Of a stretch of 64,000 bases of DNA, positions 1-8,922 are shown piece by piece. The translations under genes and the position numbers were made by a program. How positions within the stretch are numbered: the first letter of the stretch is position 1; each line of letters begins with the position of its first letter. Origin of the DNA: Nocardia arthritidis (GTDB lineage Bacteria > Actinomycetota > Actinomycetes > Mycobacteriales > Mycobacteriaceae); contig NZ_CP046172.1 of NCBI RefSeq assembly GCF_011801145.1, forward strand, positions 5,146,001-5,210,000, in the 5' to 3' direction. The notes under the pieces are model-generated. The model made no database searches, was not told where the DNA came from, and saw only the letters and a program-made list of their open reading frames with translations.

Positions 1-839
1 ACCGCACAGTCGAGCCGCCATTCGGTGACCACCCTGGATCTGGCGGCGCCGGACGGCCGGTGCACGGCGATCCGCACATCGTCACCGGCGCGCACCGGGG
101 TGTGCCGCAGCGGCCAAATCCACACCGCCCAATTGCATCCCGGATAAGAGGGGTAATTCGACAGCGAGATATCGTCGGTGAGGTCGGCGGTGAAATAGCC
201 CATGATCGCGTGCAGATTTCCGGGTCGGGTGATGGCCAGCGACAGCCGGTCCACCATCGGCGTCGGTGCGCTCAGCAGCCGCGGCAGGCGTTGGAAGAAG
301 TGCAGCTGCGCGCGCGGTTCGGCGAAATCCTGTACGGCGTCGAGCCGGTAGCCGTGAAAATCGCCGCCCCAGATGCCCCACCCTTCGTCGTCGAATTCGA
401 TGGCGGCCAGCGTTGTGGTCAACCGGTGCGGAATCACCTGCCCGCCCGGTCGCAGATTCTTGCGGGCCACGCTCTCGAGCACCCGCATCATATTTTCTTC
501 CGGGCCGAGGTTGCCCATCATCTCCGAGACGATGACATCGGCCTGCCGAGGCAGGCGAACCGCCCGCGCGTCGCCCTGGATCAGGGTTATCTGTTCCTTC
601 AGCTCGTTGTCGGCGATGACGCGCTCGGCCAGCGCCGCCATCTCCGGATCGGCCTCGATCGAATACACGTGTGCGGCACCGTGTTTCAGCGCGAGCAGGG
701 ATAGCGCCAAGGTGCCCGCGCCGACGTCGGCGACGATCGAGCCCGGCCGGACGGATTGGGCCAGTGCCCGATCGTAGGCGGCTATGCGCGGTCGGTCGGC
801 GAGCATCACCTGATGCATGAGAAGTACCAGCTGATCCAT
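1..839 (-). CDS. PRMT-like class I SAM-dependent methyltransferase, C-terminus beyond window edge
   Basis: The protein reads MDQLVLLMHQVMLADRPRIA from an ATG at 839, with GGAGGG seven bases upstream, and runs open to base 1, so the 3' end is missing. Residues 36-43 (VADVGAGT) are SAM-binding motif I and IEAD near residue 61 is the acidic strand-2 end. Residues 105-116 (SEMMGNLGPEEN) match the double-E loop of protein arginine methyltransferases, where two Glu clamp the guanidinium. This suggests a PRMT-type N-methyltransferase acting on a protein or small-molecule guanidino or amino group; substrate unknown. It lies 137 nt downstream of, and parallel to, the next gene and may be cotranscribed. 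Fold assignment is firm; PRMT activity is inferred. Confidence 0.75.
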   Translation of the reverse strand, partial: MDQLVLLMHQVMLADRPRIAAYDRALAQSVRPGSIVADVGAGTLALSLLALKHGAAHVYSIEADPEMAALAERVIADNELKEQITLIQGDARAVRLPRQADVIVSEMMGNLGPEENMMRVLESVARKNLRPGGQVIPHRLTTTLAAIEFDDEGWGIWGGDFHGYRLDAVQDFAEPRAQLHFFQRLPRLLSAPTPMVDRLSLAITRPGNLHAIMGYFTADLTDDISLSNYPSYPGCNWAVWIWPLRHTPVRAGDDVRIAVHRPSGAARSRVVTEWRLDCA

Positions 840-976
840 CGACGCCCTCCCGGGTGTTGGATGCGCGACGTCCGCGGCTCCGGATCGGGCTGACGCGCAC
901 GCCGTATCGCTATGGATATTTCAAGGAAACTCAATCGGGTGGCCCGCGTCAAGCGCGGACCACCCGATGAGCGCCC

Positions 977-2179
977 TTAGACGTTGACGGCCGCGTGCTC
1001 GCCGACGAACGCGTCCCGCATGACCAGGTTGATACCGGTCAACCGGGCCCTGACCTCGTCCTTGGTGGTGACCAGCGCGGCGTCGGCGCCGTTCATCTGG
1101 AGTTCGGTTCCGGTGGCCTCCATGCTGCCCAGCTTGCCGAATACATGCACCGGGTTGGTCGCGTAGAGGGTCGCCTCGGGGGTCACCAGCTCGAACTCGG
1201 TGTCGACATGCAGTTCGCTGGGGAAGCGGACGCGACTCAGGCTGTCCTCGGTGCCCTCGCCGAGCGTGCCGCCGGACGGCCGCGGGAAGCTCACCCGCAG
1301 CATGACCCGGCCGCCGAGTTCGGCGCAGTGACCCGATACCGCGATGCGCGAGATCTGGGCGAGCACACCGTTGCCCTCGTCGTGCTTCTCCGGCCCGAAC
1401 AGCAGGATCTCGGTGCCGGCGGCGCGCTTGTAATCGCCGGCCAGGTCGACGAATACTTCCTTGCCACCCACCTCGAGTTTGGCCCGGCCCTCCAACGAGA
1501 CCTGCATGATCATCGATGGATCGACGAGCATGGAGATGCACGGTCCGGCACTCGGCATGAAGAACATGCTCGGGGTGATGCCGACCGGCTCGTTGTCGTC
1601 ATTGGCCGGATACCACGCCTCGGGCAGCGTGGTACCGCGCACGACGTTCGGGCCGACGATCACGTCGAACGGCCCGTCACCGCGCGGCTTACCCAGGTAC
1701 GGGCCGGTCAGCGGCTTCTTGAAGGGCGGAATGTGGTCGACGACGCCGTTGATGTCGATGACGTTGCGGTGCGCCAGCCGCAGCGTGCTCGACTCCAGGA
1801 TGCCGAACCGGCGAATGTTGAACTCCGCGGGGAAGTTCTTGCCGGGCGTGATTTGGCGTACGTGACCGGTGTTGGGCAGATACGGATTGGACAGCACCTG
1901 GATGCGGTCGTTCAACTCGTAACTGAAGCCCTTGATGCCGACCTCGGGAGCCGAGATCAATTCGGTTTCGAATTCCGCGTATCCCTTTTCGTCGACACGA
2001 TGTTCGAATCCCGGCATGGGCCACTTGTTCAGCTGAACGAAGCCGGAGAGATTGATGGTCTCCCGACGCCCGGCATAGTAATCCTCGCCGAAGGCCACCG
2101 TGGCGGCCGCGAGGATGTGCGGACGGATCGGCTTCGGTTCCAGGTTCAGCGACTCGTAAGTCTCCTTGAATGAACTCAA
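977..2179 (-). CDS. Conserved hypothetical protein, 400 aa
   Basis: I do not recognise this family. The protein is soluble-looking, has no signal peptide or membrane segment, and is rich in beta-type Gly/Pro/Val stretches. Two starts are possible. A GTG at 2188 overlaps the Shine-Dalgarno GGAGG (2192-2188), whereas a TTG at 2179 sits 8 nt after it, so I take the TTG, giving a protein that begins MSSFKETYESLNL. A good sigmaA-type promoter lies 45-74 nt upstream. It may be cotranscribed with the PRMT-like gene that follows; a role as its substrate or partner would be speculation. Confidence 0.75.
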   Translation of the reverse strand: MSSFKETYESLNLEPKPIRPHILAAATVAFGEDYYAGRRETINLSGFVQLNKWPMPGFEHRVDEKGYAEFETELISAPEVGIKGFSYELNDRIQVLSNPYLPNTGHVRQITPGKNFPAEFNIRRFGILESSTLRLAHRNVIDINGVVDHIPPFKKPLTGPYLGKPRGDGPFDVIVGPNVVRGTTLPEAWYPANDDNEPVGITPSMFFMPSAGPCISMLVDPSMIMQVSLEGRAKLEVGGKEVFVDLAGDYKRAAGTEILLFGPEKHDEGNGVLAQISRIAVSGHCAELGGRVMLRVSFPRPSGGTLGEGTEDSLSRVRFPSELHVDTEFELVTPEATLYATNPVHVFGKLGSMEATGTELQMNGADAALVTTKDEVRARLTGINLVMRDAFVGEHAAVNV

Positions 2180-2223
2180 TCCAGACACCTCCAGCGTCTG
2201 TGTATTGGTTTAACGGTTTAGTT

Positions 2224-2253
2224 ACTATATGTTTTTTAACCTACCAGCGTCAA
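2224..2253 (-). promoter_or_regulatory. sigmaA-type promoter for the 400-aa hypothetical gene
   Basis: On the minus strand TTGACG (2253-2248) is followed after 18 nt by TATAGT (2229-2224) in an AT-rich island that stands out from its GC-rich surroundings. The predicted transcription start would lie about 35-40 nt before the TTG start codon at 2179. Confidence 0.6.
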
Positions 2254-2371
2254 TGGTTGCGCGCCTCCGGATAACGGGGAACATCAAGATTTATTGCGGG
2301 CGATACGAATTCCGGAACACGACTTTGCCGCGCAATACGTGGCCGTATTGCGCGGCTTATTTCCGTTCGAA

Positions 2372-4867
2372 TCAGGTCAGCGAAGTCTCCCGGCTTTTTG
2401 GTCCGAATATCAATCTCGCCGCATCGATGAGGTCCGGATCCGCCTCGCCGTTCCAGCCTTCGACGTCGACCTTGATGGTTTGGCCTGCGCCGATTTCGCC
2501 GAAGAGGATCTTTTCCGAGAGTTGGTCTTCGATCTCGCGTTGGATGGTGCGCCGCAGTGGCCGGGCGCCGAGCACGGGGTCGAAACCACGTTTGGCGAGC
2601 AGGTTCTTGGCGTTGGGGGTGAGCTCGATCGCCATGTCCTTGTTCTTCAGCTGGGTGGCGACGCGCCCGATCATCAGATCCACCATTTCCACGATTTGGT
2701 CGTTGGTGAGCTGGTGGAACACGATCACGTCGTCGATGCGGTTGAGGAACTCGGGCCGGAAGTGTTTCTTCAGCTCGTCGTTGACCTTCAGCTTCATCCG
2801 CTCGTAGTTGGAGCCCTCGTTGTTGGACTGGGTGAACCCCAACCCGACGGCCTTGGAGATATCGGAGGTGCCCAGGTTCGAGGTGAAGATCAGCACCGTG
2901 TTCTTGAAGTCCACGGTCCGGCCCTGACCGTCGGTCAGGCGGCCGTCTTCGAGCACCTGCAGCAGGGTGTTGTAGATCTCCTGGTGGGCCTTTTCGATCT
3001 CGTCGAACAGCACGACCGAGAACGGCTTGCGCCGCACCTTCTCGGTGAGCTGGCCGCCCTCCTCGTAACCCACATATCCGGGAGGGGCACCGAACAGCCG
3101 GGAGGCGGTGAACCGGTCGTGGAACTCGCCCATATCGATCTGGATGAGCGCGTCGTCGTCGCCGAACAGGAAGTTGGCAAGGGCCTTGGACAGCTCGGTC
3201 TTCCCGACACCGGAGGGACCGGCGAAGATGAACGAACCGGACGGACGCTTCGGATCCTTCAGGCCGGCGCGGGTGCGGCGGATCGCCTTGGACACGGCCT
3301 TGACCGCGTCCTCCTGGCCGATGATCCGCTTGTGCAGCTCGTCCTCCATCCGCAGCAGCCGGGTGGTTTCCTCCTCGGTGAGCTTGAACACCGGGATCCC
3401 GGTCCAGTTCGCCAGCACCTCGGCGATCTGCTCGTCGTCGACCTCGGCGACCACGTCCAGATCCCCGGAGCGCCACTGCTTTTCGCGTTCGGCCCGCTTG
3501 GCGACGAGCTGCTTTTCCTTATCCCGCAACCGGGCGGCCTTCTCGAAGTCCTGCGCGTCGATCGCCGACTCCTTCTCCCGACGCGCCTCGGCGATCTTGT
3601 CGTCGAACTCCCGCAGGTCCGGCGGCGCGGTCATGCGACGGATCCGCATCCGGGCGCCCGCCTCGTCGATCAAATCGATCGCCTTGTCCGGCAGGAACCG
3701 GTCGTTGATGTAGCGGTCGGCCAGCGTCGCCGCAGCCACCAGCGCGCCATCGGTGATCGACACCCGGTGATGCGCCTCGTAGCGGTCGCGCAGGCCCTTG
3801 AGGATATTGATGGTGTGCTCCACCGTCGGTTCACCGACCTGCACCGGCTGGAACCGCCGCTCCAGGGCGGCGTCCTTCTCGATGTACTTGCGGTACTCAT
3901 CCAGCGTGGTCGCGCCGATGGTCTGCAGCTCGCCGCGGGCCAGTTTCGGCTTCAGGATCGAGGCCGCGTCGATCGCGCCCTCGGCCGCGCCCGCACCCAC
4001 CAGCGTGTGCAGCTCGTCGATGAACAAGATGATGTCGCCGCGGGTGTTGATCTCCTTGAGGACCTTCTTCAGCCGCTCCTCGAAATCACCGCGATACCGG
4101 CTGCCCGCCACCAGCGAACCCAAATCCAGGGTGTAGAGCTGCTTGTCCTTCAGCGTCTCGGGCACCTCACCGTTGACGATGCGCTGGGCCAGGCCCTCCA
4201 CCACGGCGGTCTTACCGACACCGGGTTCACCGATCAGCACCGGGTTGTTCTTGGTACGGCGGGAGAGCACCTGCATGACCCGCTCGATCTCCTTCGAGCG
4301 GCCGATCACCGGGTCGAGCTTGCCCTCCAGCGCCGCCTGGGTCAGGTTGCGGCCGAACTGGTCGAGCACCAGCGAGGTGGACGGGGTGCCCGCCTCACCG
4401 CGCGAGCCGGATTCCACCGGCTCCTTGCCCTGATATCCGGACAGCAGCTGAATGACTTGCTGGCGCACACGATTCAGATCCGCACCCAGCTTCACCAGCA
4501 CCTGCGCCGCCACACCCTCACCCTCACGGATCAGGCCCAGCAGAATGTGCTCGGTACCGATGTAGTTGTGGCCCAGCTGCAACGCCTCACGCAGACTCAG
4601 CTCCAGCACCTTCTTGGCCCGCGGGGTGAACGGGATATGACCGGACGGGGCCTGCTGACCCTGCCCGATGATCTCCTCCACCTGACTACGCACACCCTCC
4701 AGCGAAATGCCGAGCGACTCCAACGACTTGGCCGCGACACCCTCACCCTCATGAATCAGCCCCAGCAGGATGTGCTCGGTACCGATGTAGTTGTGGTTGA
4801 GCATCCGGGCCTCTTCCTGGGCCAGGACAACGACACGCCTCGCGCGGTCGGTGAACCTCTCGAACAT
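2372..4867 (-). CDS. clpC: ATP-dependent Clp protease ATP-binding subunit ClpC
   Basis: AAA+ unfoldase that feeds substrates to ClpP in the cytoplasm. The 831-aa protein starts [20 protein letters not shown] at an ATG with AGGGAG 7 nt upstream; the frame stays open further upstream but that part is not protein-like. Visible in order: two Clp_N repeats (about 1-145), AAA-1 with GEPGVGKT and FIDELH, a UVR-type coiled motif ([14 protein letters not shown]), AAA-2 with GPSGVGKT, and the ClpP-docking loop VGLGF. Most of it is nearly identical to mycobacterial ClpC1 (848 aa), and Phe2 and Phe80 of the cyclomarin site are intact. The C-terminal tail (ending KSRETSLT) differs from the ClpC1 tail. The neighbours are not those I associate with clpC, so this could be a second copy. 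Confidence 0.97.
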   Translation of the reverse strand: MFERFTDRARRVVVLAQEEARMLNHNYIGTEHILLGLIHEGEGVAAKSLESLGISLEGVRSQVEEIIGQGQQAPSGHIPFTPRAKKVLELSLREALQLGHNYIGTEHILLGLIREGEGVAAQVLVKLGADLNRVRQQVIQLLSGYQGKEPVESGSRGEAGTPSTSLVLDQFGRNLTQAALEGKLDPVIGRSKEIERVMQVLSRRTKNNPVLIGEPGVGKTAVVEGLAQRIVNGEVPETLKDKQLYTLDLGSLVAGSRYRGDFEERLKKVLKEINTRGDIILFIDELHTLVGAGAAEGAIDAASILKPKLARGELQTIGATTLDEYRKYIEKDAALERRFQPVQVGEPTVEHTINILKGLRDRYEAHHRVSITDGALVAAATLADRYINDRFLPDKAIDLIDEAGARMRIRRMTAPPDLREFDDKIAEARREKESAIDAQDFEKAARLRDKEKQLVAKRAEREKQWRSGDLDVVAEVDDEQIAEVLANWTGIPVFKLTEEETTRLLRMEDELHKRIIGQEDAVKAVSKAIRRTRAGLKDPKRPSGSFIFAGPSGVGKTELSKALANFLFGDDDALIQIDMGEFHDRFTASRLFGAPPGYVGYEEGGQLTEKVRRKPFSVVLFDEIEKAHQEIYNTLLQVLEDGRLTDGQGRTVDFKNTVLIFTSNLGTSDISKAVGLGFTQSNNEGSNYERMKLKVNDELKKHFRPEFLNRIDDVIVFHQLTNDQIVEMVDLMIGRVATQLKNKDMAIELTPNAKNLLAKRGFDPVLGARPLRRTIQREIEDQLSEKILFGEIGAGQTIKVDVEGWNGEADPDLIDAARLIFGPKSRETSLT

Positions 4868-5099
4868 CGGGCACTCCCTCGCATATCCCGAGTGGATTGC
4901 TATACTAAACAATAGTAACATTCGGTCGAGCTGAAGCAAGACGCCGCCCACACCACCGTGCTCCGCCGAACGTCGTTGCCACACGCGAACTTCCGCGAGA
5001 TTGCCCTCTTCCGGCCGATTCGGGCCGCCGCGCCGGGGCCGGGTGCCATCATTTTCCGGCTGTCCCCGGTCACCCGCATCGCGTCGAGAGGATATAGCC

Positions 5100-6164
5100 A
5101 TGCCCCTGCCCACCGAACCGATCGGAAGCATCCCCCGACCGGCCGCCCTGCTCGACGCCATCCAGGGCCACACCGCCGGGCGCATCGACGATGCCACGCT
5201 CGCCGACCACTACGTGACAGCGGTGAAAGACACTATCGCGCAACTGGAATCGCTCGGATCGCCCGTCGTCACCGACGGTGAACAAAGCAAGCCGAGCTTT
5301 GTGACCTATCCCCTGCACGGCCTGCCGAACCTCGCTCCCGATGGCGCGATCATCCCGTTCGCGGACGGCCACACGCGTCAGTTGCCCAGGCTCACCGCCG
5401 GACCGTTCCGGTACGCGACCACCGTCGGCGAATATCTGCGCACCGCAAGGCAATTCGCGACGGTGCCGATCAAACAATCGGTCATCGCGCCGTCCGCGCT
5501 GAGCCTGATCTACCCGGCGGAGGGCATCGACGGATATCCCAGGGAACAATTCCTCGCCGATCTCCTCGACAACGCCGAAGCCGATATCCGCGCCGCACTC
5601 GACGGCGGCGCCGACTCCGTGCAGCTCGACTTCACCGAAGGCCGGCTGTCGCTCGCGCTCGATCCGTCCGGCGCGCTGCTCGACTCGTTCATCGCGTTGA
5701 ACAACCGCGTGCTCGATCGGTTCACCCCTGCGGAGCGCGGGCGCATCGGAATCCACACCTGCCCCGGCGGTGATCAGGATTCGACCCACAGCCTCGGCGT
5801 CGACTACGCGCAATTGCTGCCGCGCCTGTTCAGCCTGCACGCGGGGCGGTTCTATGTGCAGCTCGCCAGTGAAGCCGAACCCGATCGCGTACTCGCGGTC
5901 ATCGCCGAACACCTGCCGCCGGAGGCCGCGATCTTCATCGGCGTCATCGATCCGATCGATCCGACCGTCGAGACCCCCGAGCAGATTCGCGATCGGGTGC
6001 TGGCGGCCGCTCGGCGGCTGCCCGTCGAACGGCTCGGAACATGCGACGACTGCGGCTTCGCGCCGTTCGGCGATGATGTCTCGACATCACGCGATACGGC
6101 CTTCGCCAAAATTCGCGCTCGTATCCAGGGGACTGCCGCGGCATCCGAGACGCTCGGAGTGTGA
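5100..6164 (+). CDS. Cobalamin-independent methionine synthase (MetE C-terminal-like) family protein
   Basis: 354 aa, corresponding to the catalytic C-terminal barrel of MetE without the N-terminal barrel, as in the short archaeal/actinobacterial MetE-like proteins. The zinc-site signatures are visible: HTCPGGD near residue 222 and TCDDCGF near residue 315. It probably transfers a methyl group to a thiol such as homocysteine; the methyl donor for such short forms is uncertain. The ATG at 5100 follows AGAGG. It diverges from clpC and overlaps the next gene by 4 nt (GTGA), so the two are translationally coupled. Confidence 0.85.
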   Translation: MPLPTEPIGSIPRPAALLDAIQGHTAGRIDDATLADHYVTAVKDTIAQLESLGSPVVTDGEQSKPSFVTYPLHGLPNLAPDGAIIPFADGHTRQLPRLTAGPFRYATTVGEYLRTARQFATVPIKQSVIAPSALSLIYPAEGIDGYPREQFLADLLDNAEADIRAALDGGADSVQLDFTEGRLSLALDPSGALLDSFIALNNRVLDRFTPAERGRIGIHTCPGGDQDSTHSLGVDYAQLLPRLFSLHAGRFYVQLASEAEPDRVLAVIAEHLPPEAAIFIGVIDPIDPTVETPEQIRDRVLAAARRLPVERLGTCDDCGFAPFGDDVSTSRDTAFAKIRARIQGTAAASETLGV

Positions 6165-6739
6165 TCGCCGTGGCATATATCGATCTCGGCGTCGACGAGG
6201 CACAGAATCCCGGCATAACCGGGCTGTTCACTTACCGCTCGGATACCGGACGGCTGCTGGCCGGTTTGGCCGAAGCGCTACTCCGCGAACACAATACGCT
6301 CGGCGCCGGCGAACGCGAGCTGATAGCGGCATACGTCTCGGCACGCAACAATTGCACTTTCTGTACCAATTCGCATGCCGCGTTCGCGTCGGCGCAACTC
6401 GACGGCGGTCGGTCGTTGACGGACGCGGTATTGCGGGATCCCGCCACCGCACCGATTTCGGAAAAACTGCGCGCGCTGCTCGTCATCGCCGGAGCGGTAC
6501 AACAATCCGGACGGGAGGTGACAGCCGACATGATCGCGGCCGCCCGCGAAAAGGGTGCGACCGACCGCGAAATCCACGACACGGTTCTCATCGCGGCGGC
6601 GTTCTGTATGTACAACCGATACGTCGATGGGCTCGGCACGACCGCACCTGCCGAGCCCGCGGCGTATGTTGGCCGGGCCGAGTCCATTATCGACAACGGT
6701 TACCTGCCTGCGGCCGCCCGCGCAGATGCAGAACATTGA
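6161..6739 (+). CDS. AhpD-like / carboxymuconolactone decarboxylase family protein
   Basis: 192 aa. The segment CTFCTNSHAAFA near residue 65 is the CxxC...H redox signature of the AhpD/peroxidase-related alkylhydroperoxidase family, preceded by the usual helix with ERELIAAYVSARNN. It likely works as a thiol-dependent peroxidase or reductase. It starts at the GTG that overlaps the TGA of the MetE-like gene (GTGA), so it is translated by coupling and the two proteins probably share a function in thiol or methyl metabolism (inference). A perfect hairpin terminator follows. Confidence 0.85.
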   Translation: MIAVAYIDLGVDEAQNPGITGLFTYRSDTGRLLAGLAEALLREHNTLGAGERELIAAYVSARNNCTFCTNSHAAFASAQLDGGRSLTDAVLRDPATAPISEKLRALLVIAGAVQQSGREVTADMIAAAREKGATDREIHDTVLIAAAFCMYNRYVDGLGTTAPAEPAAYVGRAESIIDNGYLPAAARADAEH

Positions 6740-6802
6740 GTCGGGCGATCAACCCGAACAGTGGGCCTATTCGTCAATTCCCGCTGGACTCAACGCTTGT
6801 GG

Positions 6803-6833
6803 ACGGCTCGTGCTCATGACGAGCACGAGCCGT
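6803..6833. terminator. Bidirectional hairpin terminator
   Basis: ACGGCTCGTGCTC (6803-6815), a 5-nt loop ATGAC, then the perfect complement GAGCACGAGCCGT (6821-6833): a 13-bp stem. It sits between convergent genes (ends at 6739 on plus and 6856 on minus) and has no long T-run, as is usual in actinobacteria. Confidence 0.8.
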
Positions 6834-6855
6834 TCGCATGTCGTTCTGTCCGTGG

Positions 6856-7707
6856 TCAGCTCGGGAACCGAACGGTACGGAGAAAGGTCGGCAGCAGCCA
6901 TGGGCGCGGACCTCCGACGATCACCTTGCCGGTGATAGCCGCGCGCGGCCGGCTGATCCGGCCGAACATCATCAGATTCAACGCGACCGGCTCGAAACGC
7001 ACGCGAACGTCTGCCGGGCCGTTCCGCACGCCGACGGATACCCGACTTCGATCCAGCACCAATGTCACCGGTGCCGTGTACCGGGAACGGAATTCGACCG
7101 CGACGCACCGATCGTTCGGCGGGCCGGATTTGTCCAGCAACCGTCCGACACCATGTCGCGCCAGCCCGACTACGAACAGATCCATGAACTGCCCGGAGTA
7201 CTCCTGCGGCATCACCCACCGGCATCCGGTGGCTCGCGCGATATCGCGTCCGTGAATCTGCAGTTCATTTGTCAGATGAGCGAATAGCCCGGCGACCGGA
7301 ACATTCGATCCGCCGAGCCAGCGTATCGGCAGATCGGGATCGACGTCGACGGTGGCACGCACCACGTCATCGATATGCCCGAGCAACCGGTCGGCGAGCA
7401 ACCCGACGTCACGTTCCGGAAACCGTTCCATCGTGTGATCGTTTAGCACGGCGACCGTGTCCACATTGGTGATCCGAATCCGGTCCTCGAGCACATTCCA
7501 CGGATAGGGAAACTCACCTGTCCGCACCAACGCGGTATCCCACAGCGCGATCGCGGTGACATGGGCAAGCACATCCGCAACCGTCCAATCCTTGGTGGCC
7601 ATCGCATCCGGCGCGACCGAGCGCACCAATTCGGCGAAACGATCCCCGCTGTCTCGAAGAGCTTCCCGCGCCGCACCCCACTGCCCGGCGGTAATGGCCT
7701 CGACCAT
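6856..7707 (-). CDS. Mycothiol-dependent maleylpyruvate isomerase-like (DinB/MDMPI fold) protein
   Basis: 283 aa. The N-terminal half has the four-helix MDMPI pattern (DWTVADVLAHVTAIALWD near residue 40, then a conserved HLTNELQIHGRDIA near 143 with His ligands). The C-terminal half resembles the SCP2/MDMPI-C domain. Family members bind a divalent metal and use mycothiol as cofactor; the substrate here is not known. Starts at ATG 7707. Monocistronic by position: convergent with the MetE/AhpD pair on one side, 167 nt from the TetR gene on the other. Confidence 0.75.
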   Translation of the reverse strand: MVEAITAGQWGAAREALRDSGDRFAELVRSVAPDAMATKDWTVADVLAHVTAIALWDTALVRTGEFPYPWNVLEDRIRITNVDTVAVLNDHTMERFPERDVGLLADRLLGHIDDVVRATVDVDPDLPIRWLGGSNVPVAGLFAHLTNELQIHGRDIARATGCRWVMPQEYSGQFMDLFVVGLARHGVGRLLDKSGPPNDRCVAVEFRSRYTAPVTLVLDRSRVSVGVRNGPADVRVRFEPVALNLMMFGRISRPRAAITGKVIVGGPRPWLLPTFLRTVRFPS

Positions 7708-7874
7708 AACCCCAAGCTAACAATCGTTTCCGCGACAGCGCTTCTTCCTGCTTGCGCAATTCATCGTCGCCGCGACGCCATCGAAATGCCGCTGCACGCG
7801 GGATTCGACACCGGCACAACATGATTCGACCTCGCCCCGCGGCGCAGCCCGCGGGCCGACCGCGGCATCGCGTA

Positions 7875-8510
7875 TCACGTCCCCCGCGGTACCGCCGCGT
7901 CGATGAGGGCGGTGGCGGCGTCGGTGCACAGTCGGGCCGCGGCTTCGGGAGTCAAGCCGCGGACATCGGTGAGGACGATGAAGGCCTCCCAGCCCACCAC
8001 CAGCGCCACCTGGGACACCAAGTCCTCGAAAGCGTTGTGCGACAACTGTTCACGTAATGGCTCGAGTGCCCATTCGATCCAGCGCACCCGCCGATAGCCG
8101 CGGCGCGGCCTGCTCTCGGCGGATTCGGGAGCGTCGACGGTGAGCTTCACCAACCGTCTGCCCATCGGTAGCGAATCGCCGATATTCCTCGCGAGCGTGT
8201 CGACCAGTGCGGCGATTCGGACCCGGGGATCGTCGGAACCGACGCGCCCGAGCGCCTCATCGGCGCCGACGCTGACGAGGCCGACCGTCGCGTCCAGCAA
8301 CAGCTGATCCAAGGTCGGAAAGTGCAGGTAGACGGTGCGGCGCGCGACATCTGCGGCCTCCGCGATCTCGGCGATGGACGGGTTGTCACCCCTTGCGAGC
8401 AACCGCATGGTGGCGTCGACGATCGCCTTGCGAGTGCGGCGGCGCTGCGCCACCCGCCCCGGTCCCTGCGCTCGCGCGGAGGATGCCGCGAGCGGGGCAG
8501 ATTCGGTCAC
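7875..8510 (-). CDS. TetR-family transcriptional regulator
   Basis: 211 aa. The helix-turn-helix is clear at about residues 28-75 (RKAIVDATMRLLARG ... IAEIAEAADVARRTVYLHF), followed by a helical ligand-binding domain without recognisable ligand specificity. The GTG at 8510 is chosen because GAGGAGG lies 8 nt before it; the frame extends upstream to 8645 without a ribosome site. It is divergent from the monooxygenase-like/SARP operon. A perfect inverted repeat in the shared intergenic region is its likely operator, which would make it an autorepressor and repressor of that operon. Confidence 0.9.
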   Translation of the reverse strand: MTESAPLAASSARAQGPGRVAQRRRTRKAIVDATMRLLARGDNPSIAEIAEAADVARRTVYLHFPTLDQLLLDATVGLVSVGADEALGRVGSDDPRVRIAALVDTLARNIGDSLPMGRRLVKLTVDAPESAESRPRRGYRRVRWIEWALEPLREQLSHNAFEDLVSQVALVVGWEAFIVLTDVRGLTPEAAARLCTDAATALIDAAVPRGT

Positions 8511-8534
8511 GCTGACGCCTCCTCGGATTTTGTC

Positions 8535-8566
8535 TTGACAGGAGTGTAGAACCAGACACACTATAT
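8535..8566 (+). promoter_or_regulatory. Possible promoter of the monooxygenase-like/SARP operon
   Basis: TTGACA at 8535-8540 is followed by the AT-rich CTATAT at 8561-8566. The 20-nt spacing is longer than ideal, so this is tentative. The TetR palindrome begins 10 nt downstream, a good position for repression. Confidence 0.35.
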
Positions 8567-8576
8567 CCGCATGCAC

Positions 8577-8598
8577 TAAATGCACAGGAGTGCATTTA
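8577..8598. promoter_or_regulatory. Palindromic TetR-type operator
   Basis: TAAATGCAC, a 4-nt spacer (AGGA), then GTGCATTTA: a perfect 9-bp inverted repeat of 22 bp overall, between the divergent TetR gene (start 8510) and the plus-strand gene (start 8622). Size and position fit a TetR dimer-of-halves site. A further half site, ATGCAC, lies at 8571-8576. Confidence 0.75.
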
Positions 8599-8621
8599 AC
8601 TCGACGATCGGAACAGAGGCC

Positions 8622-8900
8622 ATGAGCTATCTCGTCGTGGATCAAACAGTGGAGAGCATCGACCGATGGATAGCGGCGTTCTCGGCCGCGACCGAACGGC
8701 GCAAAGACGCGGGCGGAGAGTTGGTCATGGCCCTGAACGATCCGGCGCGGCCGGGCCGCCTACTGGTCATCGTGAAGTTCGACTCGCCCGAACATGCCCT
8801 GGCTTGGCGCGACCGCCCGGGAGTCGACCACGAAATCGCCCAGGTCGGGGTGGTGCCGGGTTCGGTCACCGTCCGAGTGCTCGAACAACTACCGGTCTAG
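8622..8900 (+). CDS. Small protein, antibiotic-biosynthesis-monooxygenase-like (dimeric alpha/beta barrel)
   Basis: 92 aa beginning MSYLVVDQTVESIDRWIAAF. Alternating beta strand and helix (LVVDQTVESIDRWIAAFSAA; RLLVIVKFDSPEHALAW) matches the ferredoxin-like dimeric barrel of ABM/cyclase-type proteins, but no catalytic motif fixes a function. Start ATG 8622 after a purine-rich GAACAGAGGC. It is 22 nt upstream of the SARP gene and probably in one operon with it, under control of the TetR palindrome. Confidence 0.65.
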   Translation: MSYLVVDQTVESIDRWIAAFSAATERRKDAGGELVMALNDPARPGRLLVIVKFDSPEHALAWRDRPGVDHEIAQVGVVPGSVTVRVLEQLPV

Positions 8901-8922
8901 CGCAAAAGCCCGGGGGCAGAAG

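Noticed and set aside
2294..4915. Long plus-strand open frame opposite clpC
   Set aside because: It is antisense to a near-perfect ClpC and has the composition of GC-skewed antisense frames; no ribosome site or recognisable domain.
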